From JAKFDI01 sp036676235 (GTDB taxonomy: Bacteria > Pseudomonadota > Gammaproteobacteria > Burkholderiales > Burkholderiaceae_C), in assembly GCA_036676235.1 (NCBI GenBank), contig JAKFDI010000103.1, positions 186,001-250,000 on the forward strand: 64,000 nucleotides of DNA, given 5' to 3'. Every line of letters starts with the position of its first letter. Positions within the stretch are counted from its first letter, which is position 1. The position numbers were made by a program, and so were the translations under genes. Below are positions 56,483-64,000 of the stretch, piece after piece. Below the pieces are notes generated by a model. The model worked only from the letters and a program-made list of their open reading frames with translations. It made no database searches and was not told the DNA's origin.

Positions 56483-57649
56483 TCACAGCTCGCCCGGCGC
56501 GAACTCGCTGACACGCACGCCCAGCTGGTCGCCCACCGCGACGAGGTGGCCTTTGCCGAGCACGTTGCCGTGGGCAAGGATGCGCACCGGGCTGCGGTTC
56601 AACGGATGCGCCAGCTCGAACACATGGCCGGCGCGCAGGCTGCGCAGCTCGCCGAGCGACAGCGACAGCTCGCCGATCTCGAAGCGCAGCGTCACCTCCA
56701 GCGCGTCCAGCCGGTCCAGCGGCAGGTTGGCCGCGTCATCTTCGCCGGCGCTCATCTCGGGCAGGGGAATGTCTCGGTTCATGGCGATCTCTCTCGATTG
56801 CTGCAAGGTGATGCGCGAGCCTTCGGCCAGGCCGACGAGGCGGCGCCCCGACGGGCCGCCGAGGTCGGCGGTGACGAGCAGGGCCGCGCCCGAGGAGCTC
56901 CAGTCCTCGATGCTGACGATGTCGCCACGGCGGATGCTGCCGATCTCGCGCAGACTGATGTGGGTGTGGCCCAGCACGAAGGGCAGCGGGATGCGCAGGC
57001 CGTCGAATGCCGCCGAGGGCCGTGATGTCTGCACCGGCGCCGGCAACGCCAGCGCGGCGAGCAGCGTGGCGAGTGCGGTGTCGTCATCGAGCACCAGGTG
57101 ACCGCCGTACATCACCCCGCCGCTGCCGAGCGCGAACCATGCCGCGTGATGCACCGCATGCACGGGCGCTTTCTCATCGGCGTCGGGCGGCGCCCATTCG
57201 AAGTGCAGATGCAGCGCCTTCTCGATCGCATCGGCCAGCGGATGCAGCGCGTCGGCCAGCAGCACATAGCGCAGATCGCGCGGCAGCAACTCGGCGCGGC
57301 GCTCGGCAATAAGCGCCGCGACGGCGGGGGCATCCAATGCCAGCCAGCCGGCATGCGGCCCGAGGCGAAAGCGGTACGACTGCCGCGCAGCCATGGTGCC
57401 CGCTCGTGCGTCGAGTGCCTGCCAGCACAGCTGCCACGGCCACCCGCCGAGCGACAGCGCCATCGGCGCACTGCGCGCGTACAGCGCATTCAGCGCGCGC
57501 GACAGCGCGGCGTTCGTGCGCGGCAAAGTGCGCGCCGCGCCGAGCTCGCTCACGGCCTGTGGGGCAACGGCCAGCATCGTGTGTGTGTGGTCCTCGATTG
57601 GATGGCGGCGCTGCACGTCGATGTGCAGCGCAACGGCGCGCTCATGCAC
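56483..57649 (-). CDS. sctQ: Type III secretion C-ring/sorting platform protein SctQ
   Basis: Product of 388 aa if started at GTG 57649, or 364 aa from ATG 57577 (MLAVAPQAVSELG). Neither start has a convincing ribosome-binding site. The C-terminal SpoA domain (LDALEVTLRFEIGELSLSLG, then LAHPLNRSPVRILAHGN and LGKGHLVAVGDQLGVRV) is diagnostic for HrcQ/YscQ/FliN-like proteins that form the cytoplasmic sorting platform. The N-terminal domain is divergent, as expected. It is first in the sctQ-sctR unit, divergent from sctV. Confidence 0.88.
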   Translation of the reverse strand: MHERAVALHIDVQRRHPIEDHTHTMLAVAPQAVSELGAARTLPRTNAALSRALNALYARSAPMALSLGGWPWQLCWQALDARAGTMAARQSYRFRLGPHAGWLALDAPAVAALIAERRAELLPRDLRYVLLADALHPLADAIEKALHLHFEWAPPDADEKAPVHAVHHAAWFALGSGGVMYGGHLVLDDDTALATLLAALALPAPVQTSRPSAAFDGLRIPLPFVLGHTHISLREIGSIRRGDIVSIEDWSSSGAALLVTADLGGPSGRRLVGLAEGSRITLQQSREIAMNRDIPLPEMSAGEDDAANLPLDRLDALEVTLRFEIGELSLSLGELRSLRAGHVFELAHPLNRSPVRILAHGNVLGKGHLVAVGDQLGVRVSEFAPGEL

Positions 57650-57710
57650 AGCGCAGAGGCGTCGGCGCGCTCGATGCGAACCAGCCTATCGAAACGCAAG
57701 GGCAGCGTGA

Positions 57711-57728
57711 ACTACGTAGAAACGTAGT
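57711..57728. promoter_or_regulatory. Inverted repeat between sctQ and sctV
   Basis: ACTACGT (57711-57717), AGAA, ACGTAGT (57722-57728): a perfect 7-bp inverted repeat with a 4-nt centre in the divergent region. It is a candidate operator for T3SS genes. No PIP box (TTCGB-N15-TTCGB) was found. The rest of 57650-57908 shows no clear feature. Confidence 0.35.
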
Positions 57729-57908
57729 CGATGAATGCGAGGACGCCTTCGCCGCGCTTCATCGCGCGTGCATGCGATTGGCGTGCCTGCAGGAACTACG
57801 AAGATTCGGTGTTGCCCCGCGTCGGCACGCCGCCATAGAGTGCCGCGCACCGGCTGACGGCGTGGCATACGTCACGCGCTGCCGGTCCCACCTACAAGGC
57901 ATCTGCGC

Positions 57909-59993
57909 ATGGCGGCATCCACCTCGTCCTTTCCGGCTGCACACCGTGCGCGCGGCTGGTTCGGTCGCGCCGGACGGCAGAACGACCTGCTGCTCGCCGC
58001 CATGCTGGTGGCCATCGTCGCGCTGTTCGTGCTGCCGCTGCCCACGCCGCTGCTCGACCTGTTGATCGCCACCAATCTCGCCATCAGCCTGGTGCTGCTC
58101 ATCGTCGCGATGTACGTGCCATCGGCGCTGTCGCTGTCGACCTTTCCGTCGCTGCTGCTGTTCACCACGCTGTTCCGGCTGGCGCTGAACATCGCGTCGA
58201 CCAAGCTGATCCTGCTGCATGCGAATGCCGGCCACATCATCGACACCTTCGGCAAGCTGATCGTCGGCAACAACGTGGTGGTCGGCGCGGTGGTGTTTCT
58301 CATCATCGCCATCGTGCAGTTCATCGTGATCGCCAAGGGCTCGGAGCGTGTGGCCGAGGTGGCGGCGCGCTTCGCGCTCGACGCGATGCCGGGCAAGCAG
58401 ATGAGCATCGACGCCGACGTGCGCGCCGGCGTGCTGTCGTCCGCGCAGGCGACCGAGCGGCGGCGCGAGCTCGAACAGGAATGCCAGCTTCACGGCGCGA
58501 TGGACGGCGCGATGAAGTTCGTCAAGGGCGACGCCATCGCCGGCATCATCATTGCGCTGGTCAACATCCTCGCCGGCATCGCCATCGGCACGCTGATGCT
58601 GGACATGAGCATGGGTGAGGCGCTGCAGCGCTTTGCCATCCTGACGGTGGGCGACGGCATGGTGTCGCAGATCCCGTCGCTGCTGGTGTCGATTGCCGCG
58701 GGCATCGTCATCACGCGCGTGGGTGGTGCGGCCGAAGGCGCGCAGACGCAACTCGCGCAGCAGATCGGCGAGCAGGTGCTGGCCCATCCGCGCGCGCTCA
58801 TCGTGGCGGGCGTCGCACTCGCGAGCTTTCTGCTCGTGCCGGGCTTTCCGAAATGGGTGTTCGGGCTGCTCGCGGGCGTTGTGCTGCTCACCGGTATCGC
58901 GACCGGCGCATTGCGCAAGCGCCGCCGCAGCTCGGCATGGATCTCCCATCGTGAGGCCGACGACGCGGGCGGTGAGGCGGTGTCGGCGGCCGATGCAATG
59001 GCCGCCCCGCTTGCCGTGCGCCTGTCGCCGGCACTGCGCGGAAGCGTCGACCGCTACCTGCTCGACCAGCGGCTCAATGCGGTGAAGGCGTCGCTCGAAG
59101 CCGACCTCGGCCCGGTGTTCCCGCGGCTGCACATCGGCCACTCGCCGGCTGTGGGCGCCGATGCCGGCGCGTACCAGGTGCTGGTGCAGGACGTGCCGGT
59201 GGCCCGCGGGAACCTTCGCCCCGGCTGGCGGCTTCTGGCGGATGTCGAAGCCGCCGCACCGCCCGCCGGCGCGGAAGTGGGCGAACCGTTCGGGCCGTTC
59301 GCGCGCGTCGTGTGGCTGCCGGAGGGCGCAGCGGATGCCGTCGGCCTCGACTGCGAGGACGTGATTGCCGCCCACGTCGACCACACCGTGCGCCGCCATG
59401 CGCCGCAACTGCTCGGCCTGCAGGAAGTGCAGCGCCTGCTGCATGCGGTGCAGCGCGATGCGCCCGACCTCGCCGCAGAAACCGCGCGCGTGGTGCCGCT
59501 GCAGCGCATGGCCGAGGTGCTGCGCCGGCTGCTTCAGGAAGGCATCCCCATCCGCAACCTGAACGCCATCTGCGAGGCGCTGGTCATCTGGGCGCCGAAA
59601 GAAGCCGACACCATCGCGCTGACCGAGCTGGTGCGCATCGCCATGGGCCGCTACATCACCAGCCGCTACGTCGGCTTCGACCGCCGGCTCGAAGCCATCC
59701 TGTTCGAGGCCAGCCTGCTCGACCGGGTGCAGAACGCCGTGGAGCGAGGCCCCCGCGGCAACCTGCTGCTGCTCAGCCCCGCCGTCGTGCAGGACGTGCG
59801 CGAGCAGGTGCGCCGCATCGTCGGCAGCACCGCGGGCCGTGTGGTGGCCATCACCTCGTCGGAGGTGCGGCGCTACGTGAAGACGATGCTCGAGCCGGTG
59901 GTGCCGCAGCTGGTCGTGCTGTCCTACCAGGAAGTCGACGACGACGTCGCGCTGCAACCGGTCGGCTGGATCGCCAACCCCAAAGCCGCATGA
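57909..59993 (+). CDS. sctV: Type III secretion export gate protein SctV
   Basis: Product of 694 aa. The N-terminal half has about eight membrane helices with FHIPEP-family blocks (LFTTLFRLALNIASTKLILL, GNNVVVGAVVFLIIAIVQF, RFALDAMPGKQMSIDADVRA). The C-terminal half is the cytoplasmic nonamer domain (RNLNAICEALVIWAPKEADT, RYITSRYVG). It forms the export ring that receives substrates. ATG 57909 has AAGG upstream. The stop overlaps sctS as ATGA. Confidence 0.96.
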   Translation: MAASTSSFPAAHRARGWFGRAGRQNDLLLAAMLVAIVALFVLPLPTPLLDLLIATNLAISLVLLIVAMYVPSALSLSTFPSLLLFTTLFRLALNIASTKLILLHANAGHIIDTFGKLIVGNNVVVGAVVFLIIAIVQFIVIAKGSERVAEVAARFALDAMPGKQMSIDADVRAGVLSSAQATERRRELEQECQLHGAMDGAMKFVKGDAIAGIIIALVNILAGIAIGTLMLDMSMGEALQRFAILTVGDGMVSQIPSLLVSIAAGIVITRVGGAAEGAQTQLAQQIGEQVLAHPRALIVAGVALASFLLVPGFPKWVFGLLAGVVLLTGIATGALRKRRRSSAWISHREADDAGGEAVSAADAMAAPLAVRLSPALRGSVDRYLLDQRLNAVKASLEADLGPVFPRLHIGHSPAVGADAGAYQVLVQDVPVARGNLRPGWRLLADVEAAAPPAGAEVGEPFGPFARVVWLPEGAADAVGLDCEDVIAAHVDHTVRRHAPQLLGLQEVQRLLHAVQRDAPDLAAETARVVPLQRMAEVLRRLLQEGIPIRNLNAICEALVIWAPKEADTIALTELVRIAMGRYITSRYVGFDRRLEAILFEASLLDRVQNAVERGPRGNLLLLSPAVVQDVREQVRRIVGSTAGRVVAITSSEVRRYVKTMLEPVVPQLVVLSYQEVDDDVALQPVGWIANPKAA

Positions 59994-60271
59994 GCACCGC
60001 ACGCATGACGCCGCTCGAACTGCTCGACATCACACGCGCCGGCCTGCTGGTGGTGCTGTGGGTGTCGCTGCCCATCGTGGTGGTGGCCACGGTGTCGGCG
60101 CTGATCGTGGCGGTGCTGCAGGCCGTCACGCAGATCCAGGACCAGAGCATCGGCCAGTCGATCCGCCTGATCGCGGTGATGTTCGCCATCGTGCTCACCG
60201 CGGGGTGGCTCGGGCGCGACGTGCTGCGCTTCGCCGAGCGCGCCTTCCACGCCGTAGCCCTGCTGTCATGA
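59990..60271 (+). CDS. sctS: Type III secretion export apparatus protein SctS
   Basis: Product of 93 aa from ATG 59990, coupled to sctV by a 4-bp overlap. HrcS/FliQ family with two membrane helices: LLVVLWVSLPIVVVATVSAL and a second near LIAVMFAIVLTAGWLG, with ALIVAVLQAVTQIQDQS between. Placement after sctV rather than after sctR is unusual. Confidence 0.93.
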   Translation: MSTARMTPLELLDITRAGLLVVLWVSLPIVVVATVSALIVAVLQAVTQIQDQSIGQSIRLIAVMFAIVLTAGWLGRDVLRFAERAFHAVALLS

Positions 60272-60276
60272 ACCAC

Positions 60277-60350
60277 CCCCTACGCGCTTCGCGCGCCCCC
60301 TCAAGGGGGCAACACCAGCGGACCGGCAGCGCCGGATCCGCGGCGTTCGC
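60277..60350. repeat. Intergenic hairpin repeat between sctS and sctC
   Basis: The 130-bp gap between sctS and sctC holds a GC-rich block with CGCGCTTCGCGCG, then GCCCCCT (60295-60301) pairing with AGGGGGC (60304-60310), then an imperfect hairpin in GCGGACCGGCAGCGCCGG. I associate this block with a repeat common between Comamonadaceae genes. Confidence 0.6.
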
Positions 60351-60401
60351 TTGGTCGCCGGTTCATTCGTCGCATGGCGTGCAGCTTCATGGGCAACTGA
60401 C

Positions 60402-62138
60402 ATGAACGCCATTGTCTTGCCACGACTCATGCGCGAGCGGCTGTTCGCGCAATGGCTGCTGCTGGCGTTGTCGATGCTTTCGCTGTTCGTGTGGCAGCTG
60501 CCCGCACACGGCGCCGAGGTGCGCTGGAAGAACCGCCAGCTGTCCATCGTGGCCAACGAGAAGCCGCTGGTCGACTTCCTGCGCGAGGTGGTGGCGTCGC
60601 AGGGCATCACCGCGGTCATCGATCCCAAGGTCGCCGGCGTCATCAGCGGCAAGTTCAACATGCAGGCGCGCAACATCCTCGACAGCGTCTGCACCACCTA
60701 CGGCCTGACCTGGTACTACGACGGCACCTTCATCTACATCGACCCGGCCAGCGAGGCGCGCAGCGAGGTGCTGTCGATCTCCAGCGGCAGTGGCCGGCAG
60801 GTGACCGAACTGCTCGCGCGATTGAAGGTGAGCGACGAGCGCTTTCCGATCATCGCCAACGAGCAGGAGGGCAGCCTCTATGTGTCGGGCCCCAAGCGCT
60901 ACGTCGACATGGTGCGGCAGGTGGTGAAGCTCGGCGACCGGAAGGCCGCGCTCGTCGACCATGCGCAGGTGCGGATGTTTCCGCTGAAGTACGCCTGGGC
61001 CGGCGACGTGCACATCAACCGCTCCGGCCGCGACACGGTGGTGCCCGGCGTCACCAGCGTGCTGCGCAGCCTGTTCGGCCGCGGGCCGGGCGGGAGCCAC
61101 GGCGCCACCGCCGGCGCGGCGCGGCTGCCGCTGCGCATCGGCCCCACGCGCAAGCTGCAGCTGAGCACCGGCGAGACGCTCAGTGCGCCCAAGATCGAGA
61201 TCAACCCGCTGGGCAGCGCCGCGCTGCAGGCCGACGAGGCGAGCACCCAGCCCTTCGGCGCCGACGGCGACGAGCTGCCGCAGTTCCATGCCGACACGCG
61301 CATGAACGCGGTACTGGTGCGCGACCTGCCCGAGCGCATGCCGCAGTACGAGCGCCTCATCGACAGCATGGACAGCCGCCCGCGCCTGGTCGAGATCGAG
61401 GTGACGATCATGGACATCAGCACCGATTCGCTCGACAGCCTGGGCATCGACTGGCGGCTGCACGGCCGCCACGGCGACGTGCAGATCGGCCGCGGCGGCG
61501 ACACGCCGCTCACCTGGAACAACGCCGCCACCGAGGCCGGGCAGACGCGGGGCACCACGCCGGCCGGCGGCGTGTTCACCGCCGCCATCGGCAACGAGAT
61601 GCGCAACTTCCTGCTCGCGCGGGTGAGCGCGCTCACCAAGACGGGCACGGCCAACTTCATCGCCCGCCCCAAGGTGCTCACGCTCAACAACACCGAGGCC
61701 GTTCTCGAGAACCTGAGCGAGGTGCATGTGCGGGTGGACGGCTTCCAGGACGCGGGCCTGTTCAGCATCACGGCCGGCACGGCGCTGCGCGTGACGCCGC
61801 TGATCATCGACGAGCGCAACGGCCACAGCCTGATGATGTCGGTGGACATCCAGGACGGCGACCTGAGCGGCACCACGGTGGACGACATTCCCATCATCCG
61901 TCGCCGCACGGTGAACACCCAGGCGATGGTGGACGAGAACACCAGCCTGCTGATCGCCGGCTTCTCCTCGCAGGAAACCATCGACGCCACCACCGGCGTG
62001 CCGCTGCTGTCGGACGTGCCGCTGCTCGGCAACCTCTTCAAGTACACCGAGAAGACGCAGGCCAACCTCGAGCGCTTCTACCTGTTGACGCCGCGTCTCG
62101 TCACCACCGCGGCGGGCGCGCCGCCGCAAGGAGGTTGA
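60402..62138 (+). CDS. sctC: Type III secretion outer-membrane secretin SctC
   Basis: Product of 578 aa from ATG 60402; the upstream in-frame start at 60351 lies in the repeat-bearing gap. A signal segment (WLLLALSMLSLFVWQLPAHG, then AEV) is followed by N0/N1-type periplasmic domains (NEKPLVDFLREVVASQGITA) and the C-terminal secretin ring (LIIDERNGHSLMMSVDIQDG, GVPLLSDVPLLGNLFKY). It forms the outer-membrane ring. No good ribosome-binding site is seen at the chosen start, and ATG 60429 is an alternative. Confidence 0.94.
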   Translation: MNAIVLPRLMRERLFAQWLLLALSMLSLFVWQLPAHGAEVRWKNRQLSIVANEKPLVDFLREVVASQGITAVIDPKVAGVISGKFNMQARNILDSVCTTYGLTWYYDGTFIYIDPASEARSEVLSISSGSGRQVTELLARLKVSDERFPIIANEQEGSLYVSGPKRYVDMVRQVVKLGDRKAALVDHAQVRMFPLKYAWAGDVHINRSGRDTVVPGVTSVLRSLFGRGPGGSHGATAGAARLPLRIGPTRKLQLSTGETLSAPKIEINPLGSAALQADEASTQPFGADGDELPQFHADTRMNAVLVRDLPERMPQYERLIDSMDSRPRLVEIEVTIMDISTDSLDSLGIDWRLHGRHGDVQIGRGGDTPLTWNNAATEAGQTRGTTPAGGVFTAAIGNEMRNFLLARVSALTKTGTANFIARPKVLTLNNTEAVLENLSEVHVRVDGFQDAGLFSITAGTALRVTPLIIDERNGHSLMMSVDIQDGDLSGTTVDDIPIIRRRTVNTQAMVDENTSLLIAGFSSQETIDATTGVPLLSDVPLLGNLFKYTEKTQANLERFYLLTPRLVTTAAGAPPQGG

Positions 62139-62140
62139 GC

Positions 62141-63295
62141 ATGAACGCGTCGACGGAGCTGCGTGCCGACCCGGCGCTGCTGGCCGCCGCCGGGCCCTCG
62201 GCCTGGTGCCTGCGCTTTCTCGAGGGCCCGCTGCGCGGGCGCAGCATGGCCTTGAAGCCGGGCAACAACCTCGTCGGCTCGGGCGGCGAATGCGATGTGA
62301 TGCTGCCGGGCGGCGACGTGCTGCCGCAGCACCTGCTGTTCGTCGTCGGCGAGCTGGTGGTGGCGGTGCAGAAGGTGGGTGCGGCCACGGCCGAGCTCAA
62401 CGGCGAGCCCATGCAGCAGCCGCGGCGCAGCCTGGTGGCCGGCGACGTGCTGAGCGTGGGCGGCATGGTGTTCCAGCTCGACCGGGTGTACACCGCGCCA
62501 GCGGCCGACGACCGCCTCTTCGCCAGCCCCGAGGCGCAGCCGCAGGGCGCGGCCGAGGCCGCGGCGCCCGCAGCCATGGCGGGGCTGCGGCTGCGCTGGC
62601 TGAGCGGCGGGCTGATCGTGCTCTCGCTGGCCGGCATCACGGGCCTGGCCGCCTGGGACGGCGGCCAGCCGCCGGCGGCCCACGGCGCGGCCGTGGACCT
62701 GCGCGCCGTGGAGCAGGCGCTGGCCGGCTATCCCGAGGTCGAGACCGTGGCCGGGCGCGGCGGCGGTGTCGAGGTGCGCGGCTTCGTCGAGTCGCGTGCG
62801 CGCCGCGATGCGCTGCGCGAGGCGCTCGCGCCCTTCGGCCCGCAGGTGGACATCACCGTCGTGAGCGCCGAGGAGATGGTGGAGCAGGCGCGCCGCTTCG
62901 TCAGCGACCCGGGCGTGACCGTCTCGTACGCCGGCGGTGGGCGGCTGGTGGTGGCGGGCACGGTGGAAGACGAGGCGGTGCACCAGCAGATCAAGCGCCT
63001 GGCCGAGGACCTGCATCCCGCGGTGCTGGTGTCCGACAAGGTGAGCTACCGGCCCAAGGCGGTGAAGGAAGACGACGGCGCCGCGGCCCGCGAGCGCTGG
63101 GCCGCATGGCAGCGCGTGCTGCCCTCGCGCATGGTCGGCATCACCGAAGACGCCCACGGCATGAAGTACATCCAGCTCGCCAACGGCAGCCGCTACTACG
63201 AAGGTTCGCTGCTGCGCTCGGGCGCCGAGATCACCCGCATCGAGCTCGACGGGCTGGTGCTGAGCGGCGGTGCGCCACCACCGCCGGACAGATGA
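62141..63295 (+). CDS. sctD: Type III secretion inner-membrane ring protein SctD
   Basis: Product of 384 aa from ATG 62141 with AAGGAGG upstream. A cytoplasmic FHA-like N-terminal domain (about 20-120, LRFLEGPLRGRSMALKPGNN) is followed by one membrane helix near 151-172 (LSGGLIVLSLAGITGLAAW) and periplasmic BON/ring-building domains to the C-terminus. Together with SctJ and SctC it makes the needle-complex basal body. It is 2 bp after sctC. Confidence 0.88.
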   Translation: MNASTELRADPALLAAAGPSAWCLRFLEGPLRGRSMALKPGNNLVGSGGECDVMLPGGDVLPQHLLFVVGELVVAVQKVGAATAELNGEPMQQPRRSLVAGDVLSVGGMVFQLDRVYTAPAADDRLFASPEAQPQGAAEAAAPAAMAGLRLRWLSGGLIVLSLAGITGLAAWDGGQPPAAHGAAVDLRAVEQALAGYPEVETVAGRGGGVEVRGFVESRARRDALREALAPFGPQVDITVVSAEEMVEQARRFVSDPGVTVSYAGGGRLVVAGTVEDEAVHQQIKRLAEDLHPAVLVSDKVSYRPKAVKEDDGAAARERWAAWQRVLPSRMVGITEDAHGMKYIQLANGSRYYEGSLLRSGAEITRIELDGLVLSGGAPPPPDR

Positions 63296-63419
63296 ATCGA
63301 TTCGCGCGGGCCCGGTGACGGGGCCGTCTCAGGAGTTTCGCGCCGCGGCGCGGAACGTCCGGCGCCACGAGCGCCGGGCGCCACACGGCACTTTGTTCAA
63401 CATTGACCAGGAGAAGACC

Positions 63420-63626
63420 ATGGCAGGTTCGGTTCAGAACTCGATCGACAAGATGCAACAGGCCGCCGAGCAGAACGCTCAGCTGATGGCGGCGAGCATG
63501 CAGGCCTCCACCGCCATCCAGGGTGCGGCCTCCACGGCGCACACCGTCAACGGTGCCAACGCCGCGGGCGGCGAGGTGGCCAAGTCCACCGGCAACGACA
63601 TGCGCCAGGCGGCCAAGGCCTCGTAG
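63420..63626 (+). CDS. Small Ala/Gln-rich protein, candidate T3SS needle/pilus subunit
   Basis: Product of 68 aa from ATG 63420 with GGAG six bases upstream. No Cys, no signal peptide, rich in Ala, Gln, Ser and Met, and mostly helical by composition (SIDKMQQAAEQNAQLMAASM). T3SS needle and Hrp pilin subunits are similarly short, helical and poorly conserved, and this gene sits between sctD and an sctI-like gene. That is positional inference; a small chaperone or unrelated protein is possible. Confidence 0.55.
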   Translation: MAGSVQNSIDKMQQAAEQNAQLMAASMQASTAIQGAASTAHTVNGANAAGGEVAKSTGNDMRQAAKAS

Positions 63627-63749
63627 CGCACGAGGTGGCGGTGCGGCGCCTGGTGGCGTCGCACGGCTGCCGACCGCACGGCGCTCGCGCCGGCGCGGCG
63701 GTGCAGGCGCGAAGGCGTCGAACCCTCAGTCCGGAAGAGAGGCAATCCG

Positions 63750-64000
63750 ATGACAGACCCCGTGGCAATGAGCATGGCCGCGCCCCCGGTCGAGCAGGCG
63801 GCGGCGACCGCACCGCGAAGTTCGTTCGCGCAGCAGGCGTCGTTCGATCCGGCCGAGACGCGCATGTTCGCCAACATGATGCAAGGCGTGCCGCAGTCGG
63901 CCGCTGCCGATGCGCCGGCCGGCTTGCAGCAGACCGTGATGACCTATGCCGAGCAACTGGGTGGCAATGTCAGCTTGTACGACGACATGCGGCGCAGCAT
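63750..64000 (+). CDS. sctI: Possible inner-rod protein SctI (3' partial)
   Basis: The open frame from ATG 63750 (GAGAGG upstream) runs to the window edge, giving 83 complete codons. The segment SFAQQASFDPAETRMFANMM and the helix AGLQQTVMTYAEQLGGNVSL resemble YscI/HrpB-type inner-rod proteins, which are about 100-140 aa and follow the needle gene in several systems. The 3' end and the helical C-terminus that polymerises are outside the window, so identity is tentative. Confidence 0.5.
   Translation, partial: MTDPVAMSMAAPPVEQAAATAPRSSFAQQASFDPAETRMFANMMQGVPQSAAADAPAGLQQTVMTYAEQLGGNVSLYDDMRRS

Noticed and set aside
55732..56577. A 281-codon minus-strand frame covering sctR
   Set aside because: It is a frame-shifted shadow of sctR, which has full family motifs at 55782-56441.

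Overview
The window is about 64 kb of very GC-rich chromosomal DNA with dense, often overlapping genes. The ppc-hemC-hemD-hemX-hemY block, the branched-chain-type ABC and Bug transport genes, and two intergenic repeat families that I associate with Comamonadaceae point to a betaproteobacterium, probably Variovorax or a close relative. The genus is an inference from gene content and protein style, not from a marker-gene comparison.

Layout. (1) 1-15378 is a carbohydrate and signalling region. It holds the 3' end of a cyclic beta-glucan synthase-like gene, then a translationally coupled minus-strand operon of an unknown 145-aa protein, a double-domain KaiC-like ATPase and a GGDEF/histidine-kinase fusion. 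After these come a GH3 beta-glucosidase (minus) and a four-gene plus-strand operon joined by 4-bp overlaps: a glycoamylase-like GH, a GH15 glucoamylase, an SbmA/BacA-like ABC protein and a secreted CocE-like protein. (2) 15602-17123 is an actin-like ParM homologue with a small ParR-like partner. (3) 17177-20134 is a LysR regulator divergent from a MobA-like flavin hydroxylase, followed by a 5'-truncated acylase pseudogene. (4) 21291-23722 is a Fur-boxed DUF3649-PepSY-DUF3325 iron cluster. (5) 23729-30797 is housekeeping: ppc, divergent hemCDXY, and tRNA-Arg(ACG) with its own promoter and terminator. (6) 31003-54580 is a catabolic and transport region. A tannase-like lipoprotein, an SDR and an SMP-30 protein are on the minus strand. 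A repeat array follows, then a GAF/PucR-type regulator divergent from an operon of SDR, HAAT-family ABC transporter (SBP, LivH, LivM, LivG, LivF), BKACE enzyme, chemoreceptor and second SBP. Two tandem lipoprotein carboxylesterases, a Bug receptor, a DUF1254 protein and a class III CoA-transferase follow on the minus strand, divergent from a LysR gene. (7) 55782-64000 is the start of a type III secretion locus: sctR and sctQ on minus, and sctV, sctS, sctC, sctD, a 68-aa small secreted-subunit candidate and a truncated sctI-like gene on plus.

How they work together. The first region may build, hydrolyse and sense beta-glucans. The catabolic region pairs uptake (ABC and Bug binding proteins), chemotaxis (an embedded MCP) and processing enzymes (esterases, SDRs, BKACE, CoA-transferase) for organic acids or esters whose identity cannot be read from sequence. 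The T3SS genes lack ATPase, SctJ, SctT and SctU here, and these presumably lie beyond the right edge.

The most unusual items are the KaiC/GGDEF-kinase operon, the asymmetric Walker A/signature changes in the LivF/LivG pair, a 32-bp palindrome inserted in frame in the GH15 gene, the chromosomal ParM pair, a CocE-like protein that seems to lack two catalytic residues, and a T3SS layout that separates sctR from sctS.
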